DNA from: a bacterium
Lineage (GTDB): Bacteria; JAHJDO01
Assembly (NCBI GenBank): GCA_018812485.1
Contig: JAHJDO010000101.1
Coordinates: 1-61,796 of the forward strand
Reading direction: 5' to 3'
Length of the DNA stretch: 61,796 nucleotides
The notes under the pieces were generated by a model, which was not told the origin of the DNA, did no database searches, and worked only from the letters and a program-made list of their open reading frames with translations. The translations under genes and the position numbers were made by a program. Numbering within the stretch: position 1 is the first letter of the stretch; each line of letters begins with the position of its first letter. Shown piece by piece: positions 1 through 8,731 of this stretch.

Positions 1-166
1 ATGACTTTTCCTTTCGGTTTTTGTTGTAACTTATTATTTGAGAAGCAGTTACATTATATCAAGGCTGGAGGGGAAAGTCAAGAAATTAATGTTTGCAACT
101 TCCTGTGTAACAGTGAGTTGTGAATTTTACAGGAGACTAAATAATTAAACAAGGGAGGGTCGTAAA

Positions 167-1654
167 ATGTTAAGTAGAACAAAAAAAGAAGAACTCAGGG
201 ACAAGGTGTGTGGAATGCTCAGTAATGTAGGCATGAAAGTTGATTGCGAAGAAATGGAAAAGATTTTGCTTGGTAAGGGGTGTTCTGAAGCCACGAATAA
301 TCGTATAAAGATTCCTGAAGAATTAATTAAAGAGTTTTCTGCTTCTCAGGAAAAAAAGCTGGATAAAGAGGATGAAAAAGAATTCCTTGAAATGACTCTG
401 GAGTTTGGCGCTGCATATACTAAGTTTCTTCTTTGGAGTGGTAGAAAAGATGTGGTGAAAAAGAAATTAGAATCAGAATTTATAACAAATATTTTTGATG
501 ATGGGCCAACCAAGCTTTATGATTACAAGGGGCATAAAGAGGTTCCAGTAAATACAGAAATATTGACTAATATGATGAAGTTGGCCCATGCAATTCCTGA
601 AGTAGGATATGTTCCAGCCTGGTATCGCCAGGATGTGCCTCAGGAAACAGAAAGAATATCATCCTTGATTGAAGCCTTAAAACTTACGGATAAAGTAGGA
701 GGAGTTGAGTCAATTTCTATTGGACAGGTAAAATATCTGATAGAAATTGGTGATGTTATGGGAGAAAATCCAAAAGGCTGTCCATATCTTCACGGCTCAC
801 AGTGTATGACTTCTCCTTTAATGCTTGAGGCAAGATCTGCAGATGAAATGATTGAGAGAAAAAATAGAGGTGTAGGAAGATATTATGTTGCTTCCATGAT
901 AACTCTTGGGGTTTCTACACCAGTATCGCTATCAGATTCAATCATTTTGGGAGCAGCTGAAATTCTTGGGGGAATGATAGCTGCATATTGTTTAGATCCT
1001 GAGGCGGAAATTACAGGCAGAATGATTACATCTGTCCTTGATATGAAAACTGCAAATGCAACCATGTGCAGATCAGAAGGAGCCATTGTGAATGCAGGTG
1101 TCAGGGAATTATTTGATGATTTCTTTGGCTCTCAGATAAGAACAACCCCGGATTACATGACTACTGCAAAGGTTCCTGGACTTCAGGCAGTATACGAAAA
1201 CTTTTTTTCCGGAAGTGCTTTTAGTAAAGTTATGAACTTGAATGAGGCTTTTTATCCTGGTGTTGGTGTATTAAACATTGCAGGAGCAGGGTCTCCCACA
1301 CAGGCAATTATGGATATTGAGATAAAAAAATCTCAATATTTTCTTAGAAAGCAATGTGAAATGAATGATGGTGCTATGGATTTTAAGGAATTCTGTGAGG
1401 GCATATCTAATGGTAAGGAGTTTCTAAACAGCGATTATACGCTAAACCACTTTAGAGACATATGGTCTCCTTCTATATTTATAAGCGGGAATGCAGAATC
1501 GGGAGATGAAAAGAGTATTCTTGATAGATGTGATGAAATATGGAGAGAAAATGTTAAGAATTATAAGCCACGAGAATTACCCGAAGAAAAAAGAAAAGCA
1601 TTGGATGATCTATTAGCTAGAGCAAATAAGGAGTTATTGCGGAAGGAGGAATAA
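167..1654 (+). CDS. MttB-family (trimethylamine methyltransferase-like) protein, non-pyrrolysine, copy 1
   Basis: MttB-superfamily homologue of 495 aa. Known members move a methyl group from a quaternary or tertiary amine (trimethylamine, glycine betaine) to a corrinoid protein. Family features visible are the N-terminal helix followed by RIKIPEELI (46-54), TLGVSTPVSL (246-255), the DMKT stretch near 292 and TTAKVPGLQAVYE (332-344), close to the usual AKVPDAQA segment. There is no in-frame TAG, so it belongs with the non-pyrrolysine homologues such as MtgB rather than with pyrrolysine MttB. GGGAGG lies 8-10 bases before the ATG. It heads the cluster, 4 bases before the E1 alpha gene, and has a paralogue at 5252. 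No corrinoid partner (MttC) is in the window, so substrate and methyl acceptor are unknown. Confidence 0.85.
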   Translation: MLSRTKKEELRDKVCGMLSNVGMKVDCEEMEKILLGKGCSEATNNRIKIPEELIKEFSASQEKKLDKEDEKEFLEMTLEFGAAYTKFLLWSGRKDVVKKKLESEFITNIFDDGPTKLYDYKGHKEVPVNTEILTNMMKLAHAIPEVGYVPAWYRQDVPQETERISSLIEALKLTDKVGGVESISIGQVKYLIEIGDVMGENPKGCPYLHGSQCMTSPLMLEARSADEMIERKNRGVGRYYVASMITLGVSTPVSLSDSIILGAAEILGGMIAAYCLDPEAEITGRMITSVLDMKTANATMCRSEGAIVNAGVRELFDDFFGSQIRTTPDYMTTAKVPGLQAVYENFFSGSAFSKVMNLNEAFYPGVGVLNIAGAGSPTQAIMDIEIKKSQYFLRKQCEMNDGAMDFKEFCEGISNGKEFLNSDYTLNHFRDIWSPSIFISGNAESGDEKSILDRCDEIWRENVKNYKPRELPEEKRKALDDLLARANKELLRKEE

Positions 1655-1658
1655 TATA

Positions 1659-2609
1659 ATGGACAGGAAAAAATCAATTGAACTGCTTGATTTAATGTAT
1701 AGGATACGTCTATTTGAAGAGAGAACAATGGTGCTTTTTCGAGAGGGCTTAATAGTCGGTGCTCTTCACCATTACATAGGAGAGGAGGCAATTGCTGTTG
1801 GGGCTTGTGCTGCAGCAGAAAAAGACGATTATGTTGTAAGCACTCATCGTGGACATGGTCACTGCATTGCCAAAGGAGCTGACTTGAAACGTATGATGGC
1901 TGAGCTCATGGGCAGAGAAACAGGTTACAGCAGAGCAAGAGGCGGCTCCATGCATATTTTTAGCATTGAAGAAGGACTGTTAGGAGGAAACGGCATTGTA
2001 GGTGGTGGCCTTCCTATTGCTCTTGGTTCTGCACTTTCAGGGCAGTATAGAGAATCAGGACAGGTGACTCTCTGTTTCTTTGCTGAGGGAGCAGGTGCGC
2101 GAGGAACATTTCATGAATCCTTGAACCTGGCTGCCTTGTGGAAACTTCCTGTTGTATATATATGCGAGAATAATCTCTGGGCAGCTACTACCTATATAAA
2201 TTACGGCTTACCAATAGAGAATATCGGAGACAGAGCTTCCGCTTATGGAATACCCGGGAGAGTGATAGATGGAAACGATGTAGAGGAAGTTTATAAGACT
2301 GTGGATGAGGCGATAAAGAGAGCAAGAGAAGGCAATGGCCCTACTTTAATAGAGTGTAAGACATACAGGCATTATCCGCACTGTATGGTGATACCTGATA
2401 CAAGGCCGCAGGATGAGGTTATGGAATGGAAAAAGAAAGATCCTATTCCGCGTTTTGAGAAAAGGCTTCTGGAAGAAAAAGTAATAACAAAGACTGAAAT
2501 GGGAAAGATTAAGGAAAAAGTCAAGAACATGCTGGATGAGGCAGAAGAATTTGCAAGAAAGAGTCCTCTACCAGGTGTAGAGACAGTTGAAGAAGGACTG
2601 TGGGCATAA
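1659..2609 (+). CDS. Thiamine-diphosphate dehydrogenase E1 component, alpha subunit (pyruvate/acetoin dehydrogenase type)
   Basis: E1 alpha of a 2-oxo acid or acetoin dehydrogenase, 316 aa, the usual length for the split E1 family. Seen are HRGHGH (63-68), RARGGSMH (92-99), the FHESLNLAALWKLPVV segment after residue 150 and the ENN (170-172) of the ThDP motif. The first half of that motif, normally GDG, reads AEG (142-144), so Glu143 replaces the Asp that binds Mg2+. The spacing to ENN is preserved. It forms a pair with the E1 beta gene 18 bases downstream. No lipoyl E2 or E3 gene follows, so it may work with a distant E2 or without one. Substrate is not predictable from sequence. Confidence 0.88.
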   Translation: MDRKKSIELLDLMYRIRLFEERTMVLFREGLIVGALHHYIGEEAIAVGACAAAEKDDYVVSTHRGHGHCIAKGADLKRMMAELMGRETGYSRARGGSMHIFSIEEGLLGGNGIVGGGLPIALGSALSGQYRESGQVTLCFFAEGAGARGTFHESLNLAALWKLPVVYICENNLWAATTYINYGLPIENIGDRASAYGIPGRVIDGNDVEEVYKTVDEAIKRAREGNGPTLIECKTYRHYPHCMVIPDTRPQDEVMEWKKKDPIPRFEKRLLEEKVITKTEMGKIKEKVKNMLDEAEEFARKSPLPGVETVEEGLWA

Positions 2610-2627
2610 AAAGGAGGTGTTTGTAAT

Positions 2628-3596
2628 ATGAGAGAATTAACATATCTTGGTGCTTTAAATGAAGCTTTAAGAGAGGAAATGGAAAGAGACGAGAATGTTT
2701 TCCTCATAGGGGAAGATATAGGTCCGTTTGGTGGAGTTTTTGGAGTGGAAAAAGGACTCTGGGAGAAGTTTGGTGAAAAAAGAGTAAGGCAAACTCCCAT
2801 ATCAGAAGATGCAATAGTGGGAACTGCGGTTGGAGCTGCAATGACAGGGCTGAGACCTGTAGCAGAAATAATGTACATAGATTTTGTAACATGCTGCATG
2901 GATCAGGTAACAAATCAGGCGGCAAAACTCCGTTATATGTCAGGTGGTAGGATAAAAATGCCTTTGGTTATACGAGCACAGGGTGGAAGTGGTACTGCAG
3001 AAGCAGCACAGCATTCACAAAGTTTGGAAGCGTGGTTTGTGCATACACCAGGGCTTAAGGTGGTAATGCCTGCTACAGTATATGATGCAAAAGGACTTCT
3101 AAAAACAGCAATCAGGGATGATAATCCAGTAATATTTTTAGAGCACAGAATGCTTTACAATATAAAAGACAACGTTCCGGAGGGAGAGTGGACAGTGCCG
3201 TTTGGTAAGGCAGAGGTAAAACATGAGGGAAAAGACATTACCATTGTTGCCACATCCCTTATGGTCCATAAGGCATTGGAAGCGGCAAAAGAGCTTGCTG
3301 ATAGCATCAGTATAGAGGTTATTGATCCAAGAACGTTAGTTCCGCTTGATATAGATACAATTCTGAAGTCAGTAAAAAAGACCTCTAAATTACTTGTTGT
3401 TCATGAAGCTCCTACAATAGCAGGAGTTGGTGCAGAAATAGTAAGACAGGTTGTAGAAAATGCATTCGATTATCTTGACGGAGCACCACGTGTTCTCGGT
3501 GGCAGAAGTATTCCAATGCCTTACGCGCCAATACTGGAGAAAGCATGCACACCTCAGAAAGAGGATATAGTCAAACTCATAAAAGAAATGATGTGA
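2628..3596 (+). CDS. Thiamine-diphosphate dehydrogenase E1 component, beta subunit
   Basis: E1 beta partner of the preceding gene, 322 aa. It shows the family hallmarks IGEDIG (27-32), TPISEDAIVG around Glu60 (the Glu that activates the ThDP aminopyrimidine), AAMTGLRPVAEIMYIDF, and the C-terminal transketolase domain with VIDPRTLVPLD. An AAAAGGAGG ribosome binding site precedes the ATG. The alpha and beta subunits normally form an alpha2beta2 tetramer. Here all expected beta-side residues look normal, which makes the altered Mg motif in the alpha subunit stand out. A flavin reductase gene follows 4 bases later. Confidence 0.9.
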   Translation: MRELTYLGALNEALREEMERDENVFLIGEDIGPFGGVFGVEKGLWEKFGEKRVRQTPISEDAIVGTAVGAAMTGLRPVAEIMYIDFVTCCMDQVTNQAAKLRYMSGGRIKMPLVIRAQGGSGTAEAAQHSQSLEAWFVHTPGLKVVMPATVYDAKGLLKTAIRDDNPVIFLEHRMLYNIKDNVPEGEWTVPFGKAEVKHEGKDITIVATSLMVHKALEAAKELADSISIEVIDPRTLVPLDIDTILKSVKKTSKLLVVHEAPTIAGVGAEIVRQVVENAFDYLDGAPRVLGGRSIPMPYAPILEKACTPQKEDIVKLIKEMM

Positions 3597-3600
3597 TAAC

Positions 3601-4167
3601 ATGAAAATCTGTGTATTTCTTGGCAGTCCTAGAAAAAAGGGAAACACTGCCCATGTATTAAATTGGCTCTTGGAAGAGGCGAAAAATAATGGACATAAAG
3701 TAGAGCTAGTATATCTTCAAGATCAGAAGATATCCGGTTGTAAAGAGTGTTTTGCCTGTCAGAAAATAGTTGATAGACCGGGATGTTCTATTAAAGATGA
3801 CATGCAGAGACTATATCCAAAGATTTTAGAAGCAGATTGTATTTTGATTGCTACTCCTGTTTTTACGTGGTCTGTTTCTGCTCTGACAAAAGCATTTCTT
3901 GAACGAACATATTGTTTTGAGAAATTTTCTGAGGATGGTAGTTATATCTCCTTTGTAGAAGACAAGAGATGCGGGCTTATAGTAACAGCAGCTGGAGACG
4001 AATTTGAGGGTGCAGATTTAGTGGTTGAAAGCTATCGGCGGATGGTTGAGTTTCACAGGATGAAGAATATCGGGCACCTTGTGGTTGCCAATATTCGAAC
4101 CAAAAAAGACCTTTTAAAACCAAATGTTAAACAGGCAGCAAGAAAATTTGCCAGTTCTATAAAATAA
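3601..4167 (+). CDS. Flavodoxin-fold NAD(P)H-dependent FMN reductase (iron-sulfur flavoprotein-like)
   Basis: Small flavodoxin-fold oxidoreductase of 188 aa. The FMN phosphate loop is GSPRKKGNT near residues 8-16, and TPVFTWSVSALTKAFLER is the second flavin-binding segment. The stretch GCKECFACQK, with a further Cys about 10 residues on, resembles the cysteine-containing loop of the NADPH-dependent FMN reductase/iron-sulfur flavoprotein family, so a cluster is possible but not certain. It probably passes electrons within the cluster, for example to keep a corrinoid or another flavoenzyme reduced. That role is inferred only from position between the E1 genes and a dehydrogenase. Confidence 0.8.
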   Translation: MKICVFLGSPRKKGNTAHVLNWLLEEAKNNGHKVELVYLQDQKISGCKECFACQKIVDRPGCSIKDDMQRLYPKILEADCILIATPVFTWSVSALTKAFLERTYCFEKFSEDGSYISFVEDKRCGLIVTAAGDEFEGADLVVESYRRMVEFHRMKNIGHLVVANIRTKKDLLKPNVKQAARKFASSIK

Positions 4168-4193
4168 TAAAGAAAAAGGGGGAGTTGTATTAT

Positions 4194-5246
4194 ATGGTCA
4201 ACTGGGGAGTTATTGGAGCAGGAGGCATAGCAAGAAGAAGAACCATACCTGAGGGAATTGCAAAAGCTAATAATGCAGAACTTGTTGCTGTTATGGACAT
4301 TGATGAAAAGATTACAAAAAATATAGCAGATGAATATAAAGTCAAAGCGTATACAAAAGAAGAAGAAGTATTGGATGATAAAAATGTTCAGGCTGTTTAT
4401 ATTGCTACTCCTGTTAATCTGCATTGTAAGCAAGTAATTGCAGCAGCTAATAAAGGAAAGCATATATTATGTGAGAAATCCATGGCAATGACTGTTGAAG
4501 AATGCGAGAAGATGATTGAAATTTGCAGGGATGCAGACGTAAAGCTTGGTCTTGGATATATGATGAGATTTCATACGATTCATACAAGAATTAAGGAGAT
4601 AATACAACAGGGCTTGCTTGGAAGGATTGTTATGGCTAGAGCACAACTGTCCTGCTGGTATCCAGAGATACAGGGCGCATGGAGACAAAAAAAGGAGCTT
4701 AGCGGCGGAGGCTCTCTCATAGATATGGGAACACACTGTATTGATCTTCTAGAATTTATACTGGACAGTAAGGTAGCAGAAGTTACCTGTTTTACTGGCA
4801 ATTTAGCTCATAAATATGAAGTTGAGGATACTGCAGTTGTACTGATGCGATTTGAAAATGGCGCACAGGGTATTGTTGACAATTGCTTCAGTATACCTGA
4901 CAACTCATCAAAAAATATGCTGGAAATCTATGGAACAAAGGGAAGTATTCTGTGCAAGGGAACAATAGGACAGGGTGATGGAGGAGAAGCTATTTTGTAT
5001 ATTGAAGAGGAAGGGAAACAATACGATGCAGACCAAAAAAGGAAACCTGTTTCCTCTAGCGAAATAATAAACCCGAAACCGATTAATACCTATCAGGCAG
5101 AAATAGAACATTTTTCAGATTGCATTATAAACGATACAAAACCTTCTACTTCCGGTGAAGATGGCATGTGGAGCCAAAAAGTTGGTTTAGCGTGCTATGA
5201 ATCAGCAAGCACAAGAAAGGTTGTAAAAATTAACAATAGGAGATAA
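4194..5246 (+). CDS. Gfo/Idh/MocA-family NAD(P)-dependent oxidoreductase
   Basis: Dehydrogenase of the glucose-fructose oxidoreductase/inositol dehydrogenase family. Rossmann motif GVIGAGGIARR is at the N-terminus, and the catalytic-lysine motif usually written EKP is here EKS (HILCEKSMAMT). The sugar-side GGGSLIDMGTHCIDLLEF is typical of the C-terminal domain. A TTG three codons upstream is in frame, but the ATG at 4194 sits 9 bases after GGGGGAG and is the better start. Family members oxidise sugars, inositols or similar polyols. It lies 5 bases before the second mttB homologue, suggesting it handles a product of that pathway. Confidence 0.85.
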   Translation: MVNWGVIGAGGIARRRTIPEGIAKANNAELVAVMDIDEKITKNIADEYKVKAYTKEEEVLDDKNVQAVYIATPVNLHCKQVIAAANKGKHILCEKSMAMTVEECEKMIEICRDADVKLGLGYMMRFHTIHTRIKEIIQQGLLGRIVMARAQLSCWYPEIQGAWRQKKELSGGGSLIDMGTHCIDLLEFILDSKVAEVTCFTGNLAHKYEVEDTAVVLMRFENGAQGIVDNCFSIPDNSSKNMLEIYGTKGSILCKGTIGQGDGGEAILYIEEEGKQYDADQKRKPVSSSEIINPKPINTYQAEIEHFSDCIINDTKPSTSGEDGMWSQKVGLACYESASTRKVVKINNRR

Positions 5247-5251
5247 CGTTT

Positions 5252-6754
5252 ATGCGATTGAGAATGTTAACGACAGAAGACAGGGAAACACTTAGAAATA
5301 AAGTATATAGATTACTCTGGGATGTTGGAATGAAGATTGAGCACGACGAAATCATATCTATTATGAAAGAAAAAGGGTGTAAGTTAAACCATCTTGGACG
5401 AATAATTATTCCCCCAGAGCTCATCGATGAACTTATTGCATTACAAAAAGAAACACAGGCGCAAGACGATGACGATCAAAGTCTACATATCCATTATGGG
5501 CCAGGAGTGGCTTGGACACATTTTATAATCTGTTCAAATAAAAAACAGGAAATGAAGAGAAAAATAGGTTCTGAATTCAAGATGTCCATGTTTGGTTCAG
5601 GACCGGCTAAGTTCTATGATTATCCAGGTAAAAATGTCCTTCCTGTTGACACTAAAATTTTTATTGAAATGATGAAGTTAGCTGAGTCCACACCAGGGAT
5701 AGGTTATATAGGCCCCTGGTACAGACATGATGTCCCCGCCAAAATAGAAAGAATAGACTCACTTGTTCTAGCTCTCAAATATACTAATAAATATGGGGGT
5801 GGAGATGTTATGTATCCAGAACAGATTAAGTACATAAAGGAAATTTCGGATATTGTAATGCCTGATGCTTTAGGTAAAGCGCCTTATCTGTATGGATCTA
5901 TAGCTGTAATCTGTCCTCTTATTATGGGAAAAAGGAATCTTGATGATTTACTTGAGAGAAAAAGAAATAATATAAGAAGATATCGTATTTCTACAATGCC
6001 TGCAATAGGCATGAGTGCTCCTTCAACTATTGCCGGTGCTGTTATTCAGGCATCTGCAGAACTTTTGGGCGGGATGGTGGCTGCATACTGCATGGACAAA
6101 GGAGGAGAAATAAGCGCCCGTGTAATTCCTAATTCTGTTGATATGAGAAATGTTAATCTAACTTCATGCGGGCCGGAAACATCACTACTGGGGCTTGGTG
6201 TAAAAGAGCTGTTTGATAGCTGTTTCGGAGGACATCTGTGGCTTGAAACATTTTTTGCAGCATCAGCCAGAGTTCCAGGGTTACAGACAGTATATGAAAA
6301 TTTCTATGGAGCTTATAGATATGGGAAGCTAACAGGTATAGCAGATGTCCCATATCCCGGGTTGGGAAATATTGGCTACATGGGAGTAGGCTCTCCTACA
6401 CAGGCAGTACTTGATATGGAAATAAGAAAATCCCAGTTTGATGTTAAGAATAAAATAGAAGTCAATGAAGAAGCTATGAACTTCGAAGAGCTATGTGACA
6501 GGTCTAAGAAAGGAGAAGAATTTCTAACAAGTGAACATACACTAAAACATTGTCACGACATATGGAAATCTGATATATTTCTAAACCAGTTGCCTGAAAC
6601 CTGGGTAGGGGATGAAAAATGTATTCTGGATAAATGTGATCAATTGTGGAAAGAAAATATCAAGAATTATCAGCCACCAGCAATATCAGAAGATAAAATT
6701 AGAGCTTTAGACAAAGTGCTTGAGCATGCAAAAAAGGAATTATTAAATCAGTAA
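5252..6754 (+). CDS. MttB-family (trimethylamine methyltransferase-like) protein, non-pyrrolysine, copy 2
   Basis: Second MttB homologue, 500 aa, clearly paralogous to the gene at 167 over its full length: both start with a helix ending VGMK, share IIIPPELI/RIKIPEELI, FYDYPGK/LYDYKGH, PWYRHDVP/AWYRQDVP, SARVPGLQTVYE/TAKVPGLQAVYE and a C-terminal ILDKCDQLWKENIKNY block. It also lacks an in-frame TAG. AGGAGA precedes the ATG by 8 bases. Two diverged copies in one operon suggest either two substrates, successive demethylations, or a heteromer. Members of this family need a corrinoid protein, which is not encoded nearby. Confidence 0.85.
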   Translation: MRLRMLTTEDRETLRNKVYRLLWDVGMKIEHDEIISIMKEKGCKLNHLGRIIIPPELIDELIALQKETQAQDDDDQSLHIHYGPGVAWTHFIICSNKKQEMKRKIGSEFKMSMFGSGPAKFYDYPGKNVLPVDTKIFIEMMKLAESTPGIGYIGPWYRHDVPAKIERIDSLVLALKYTNKYGGGDVMYPEQIKYIKEISDIVMPDALGKAPYLYGSIAVICPLIMGKRNLDDLLERKRNNIRRYRISTMPAIGMSAPSTIAGAVIQASAELLGGMVAAYCMDKGGEISARVIPNSVDMRNVNLTSCGPETSLLGLGVKELFDSCFGGHLWLETFFAASARVPGLQTVYENFYGAYRYGKLTGIADVPYPGLGNIGYMGVGSPTQAVLDMEIRKSQFDVKNKIEVNEEAMNFEELCDRSKKGEEFLTSEHTLKHCHDIWKSDIFLNQLPETWVGDEKCILDKCDQLWKENIKNYQPPAISEDKIRALDKVLEHAKKELLNQ

Positions 6755-6779
6755 GAACTGACAAAAGGAGGAAATAGGA

Positions 6780-7691
6780 ATGGAAAGACTGGTATACGTA
6801 AATGGGGAAATGGTTCCTGAAAGTGAAGCTAAGGTTTCTGTTTTTGACGTCGGCTTTCTCTATGGAGCTACGTTTTTTGAATCCGTAAGAACTTTTAAAC
6901 ACAAATTTTTTAAACTCGATGAGCACTTGAGGCGTCTTGAGCGGTCCTTACGCTACGCAGGGATACCTGATATTATCACAAAAGAGAAAATGGCGGATAT
7001 TATGTCTCAGGTACTGGATGCCAATATTCATCTGACAGATAAGGAAGACGATATGTGGATGTGTGCAGAGGTTACACCCGGGAAAACATTCCCAATGCCT
7101 TTAATGAAACAAATAGATAAGACTCCGACCGTTATTGTTTATTCCAGTGCTATGCCGCATAGCGAGTATGTCAAATATTATACGCAAGGGAAACATGTTG
7201 TAACCTCTTTAATTAGAAATACATCCCCCCAAAATCTGGATTCACGCGCCAAGAATCGTAACAGAGTACCTCATTTCCTTGCAAAATTAGAGATTGTAAA
7301 AAAGGATCCTAATGCATTTGGGCTTTTTCTCGACCTTGAGGGAAATATAACAGAAGGCACAGGGGCCAATATCTTCTTTGTCTTAGATGGCATCTTATTC
7401 ACTCCTACAACAAAGAATATTCTGAACGGTATCAGCAGACTGACTGTTATAGAACTGGCAGAGAAAATGAATATAAAGGTTATAGAGAAGGATCTTACTT
7501 TATATGATGCATATAATGCAGAGGAGGCATTCTGGACAACCAGTTCATACTGTATTCTGCCTATTTCCATGATCGATGGCCGCAAAATCGGGGATGCGTA
7601 TCCGGGCCCTTATGCGAAAAAGCTCCTGGATGCATGGAGTAAGGAAGTAGAAGTTGATATAATCGGACAGGCTCAGAAATTTGCGAAATAA
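6780..7691 (+). CDS. Class IV PLP-dependent aminotransferase (branched-chain/D-amino acid aminotransferase fold)
   Basis: Fold-type IV aminotransferase or lyase, 303 aa. The N-terminal VNGEMVPESEAKVSVFD and the glycine-rich VGFLYGATFFESVR are typical. Lys158 in SRAKNRNRVPHFLAKLE aligns with the PLP lysine of the IKSLNYL segment. ITEGTGANIFFV and the C-terminal GISR/LTV segment form the cofactor phosphate site. The family contains branched-chain and D-amino acid aminotransferases and aminodeoxychorismate lyase. No specific subclass can be assigned. In this catabolic operon it would add or remove an amino group next to the amine dehydrogenase-like gene that follows. Confidence 0.87.
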   Translation: MERLVYVNGEMVPESEAKVSVFDVGFLYGATFFESVRTFKHKFFKLDEHLRRLERSLRYAGIPDIITKEKMADIMSQVLDANIHLTDKEDDMWMCAEVTPGKTFPMPLMKQIDKTPTVIVYSSAMPHSEYVKYYTQGKHVVTSLIRNTSPQNLDSRAKNRNRVPHFLAKLEIVKKDPNAFGLFLDLEGNITEGTGANIFFVLDGILFTPTTKNILNGISRLTVIELAEKMNIKVIEKDLTLYDAYNAEEAFWTTSSYCILPISMIDGRKIGDAYPGPYAKKLLDAWSKEVEVDIIGQAQKFAK

Positions 7692-7715
7692 ATAACAAAA
7701 AAAGGAGAAAACAAG

Positions 7716-8729
7716 GTGGATACTATTAAAATTATACAAATAGGGTTAGGCCCTCTTGGTCAAAAAATTACAAAATACATTCTGGAAAGAAGAGGACTTG
7801 AAATTGTAGGAGCAGTAGACCCTGCACCTGATAAGGCAGGCAAGGATTTAGGAGAGCTCTGTTCTATCAACAAACTGGGTATACAGATTTCTAAGTCACT
7901 GGATGCTGTAATAGGGAACTCCAAGCCTGATGTTGCCTTATTGACCACGGTCTCAGATATGGAAAGAATTACCCCGCAGATTGAAGAAATCCTATCATAC
8001 AAAATCCCAATTGTTTCTACTTGCGAAGAATTATCATTCCCATGGGAGACCTCTCCTGAACTGGCAAAAAGGATTGATGAAGCAGCAAAGTCCCACAATG
8101 TTTCAGTTCTTGGGACAGGGGTAAACCCTGGATTTCTTATGGATTTTCTGCCAATTGCAATGACAGGAGTTTGCCAGGATGTTAAAAGCATAAAGGTTTC
8201 AAGAATACAGGATGCTTCCTTTAGAAGAATTCCGTTTCAGAAAAAGATAGGTGCTGGGCTTACTTTGAAAGAATTTGAGGAGAAAAGAAAGGCGGGGACT
8301 CTGCGCCATGTTGGACTTAGAGAATCAATGCATATGATTGCAAGCAAAATGGGATGGAAGCTCTCTAGAACAGAAGATATTCTTACGCCTGTAATCGCAG
8401 AGCATGATATAAGAACAGATGTTATGAAGATATCCAATGGTATGGCCCGGGGAGTCCAGCAGATTGGCAAGGGTTATGTTAATGGAGAACAGTTGATCAC
8501 GCTTGAGTTCAGAGCAGCTATTGGCGAAAAAAACTCGCATGATACAATCCAGATAAAAGGAACTCCAGATATAAACTCAACAATAGAAGGAGGCATTAAC
8601 GGAGATATAGCCACATGTGCTGTAACTATAAATGCCATAAAATCAATTCTTGATACAACCCCGGGACTCAAAACAATGGCGGATGTTCCAGTGGTTTCTT
8701 TCTTTGACAGCTTGGAAAGGATTTCATAA
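7716..8729 (+). CDS. DapB-like amine dehydrogenase (2,4-diaminopentanoate dehydrogenase-like)
   Basis: NAD(P)-dependent enzyme of 337 aa with a dihydrodipicolinate reductase-type Rossmann domain (IIQIGLGPLGQKITKYIL at the N-terminus). It is longer than DapB and resembles 2,4-diaminopentanoate dehydrogenase of the clostridial ornithine pathway, with VLGTGVNPGFLMDFLP in the middle. The start is GTG, 6 bases after AGGAGAA. The ornithine aminomutase genes that normally accompany that enzyme are absent, so the substrate is more likely another amino acid or amine. Together with two aminotransferases in the cluster it points to an amine-bearing substrate. Confidence 0.75.
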   Translation: MDTIKIIQIGLGPLGQKITKYILERRGLEIVGAVDPAPDKAGKDLGELCSINKLGIQISKSLDAVIGNSKPDVALLTTVSDMERITPQIEEILSYKIPIVSTCEELSFPWETSPELAKRIDEAAKSHNVSVLGTGVNPGFLMDFLPIAMTGVCQDVKSIKVSRIQDASFRRIPFQKKIGAGLTLKEFEEKRKAGTLRHVGLRESMHMIASKMGWKLSRTEDILTPVIAEHDIRTDVMKISNGMARGVQQIGKGYVNGEQLITLEFRAAIGEKNSHDTIQIKGTPDINSTIEGGINGDIATCAVTINAIKSILDTTPGLKTMADVPVVSFFDSLERIS

Positions 8730-8731
8730 TT

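Noticed and set aside
1659-3596. Complete pyruvate dehydrogenase operon
   Set aside because: Only E1 alpha and beta are present. No lipoyl E2 or E3 gene follows.
167-6754. Pyrrolysine-containing trimethylamine methyltransferases
   Set aside because: Neither MttB homologue has an in-frame TAG, and no pylS, pylB-D or pylT is seen. They belong to the non-pyrrolysine group.
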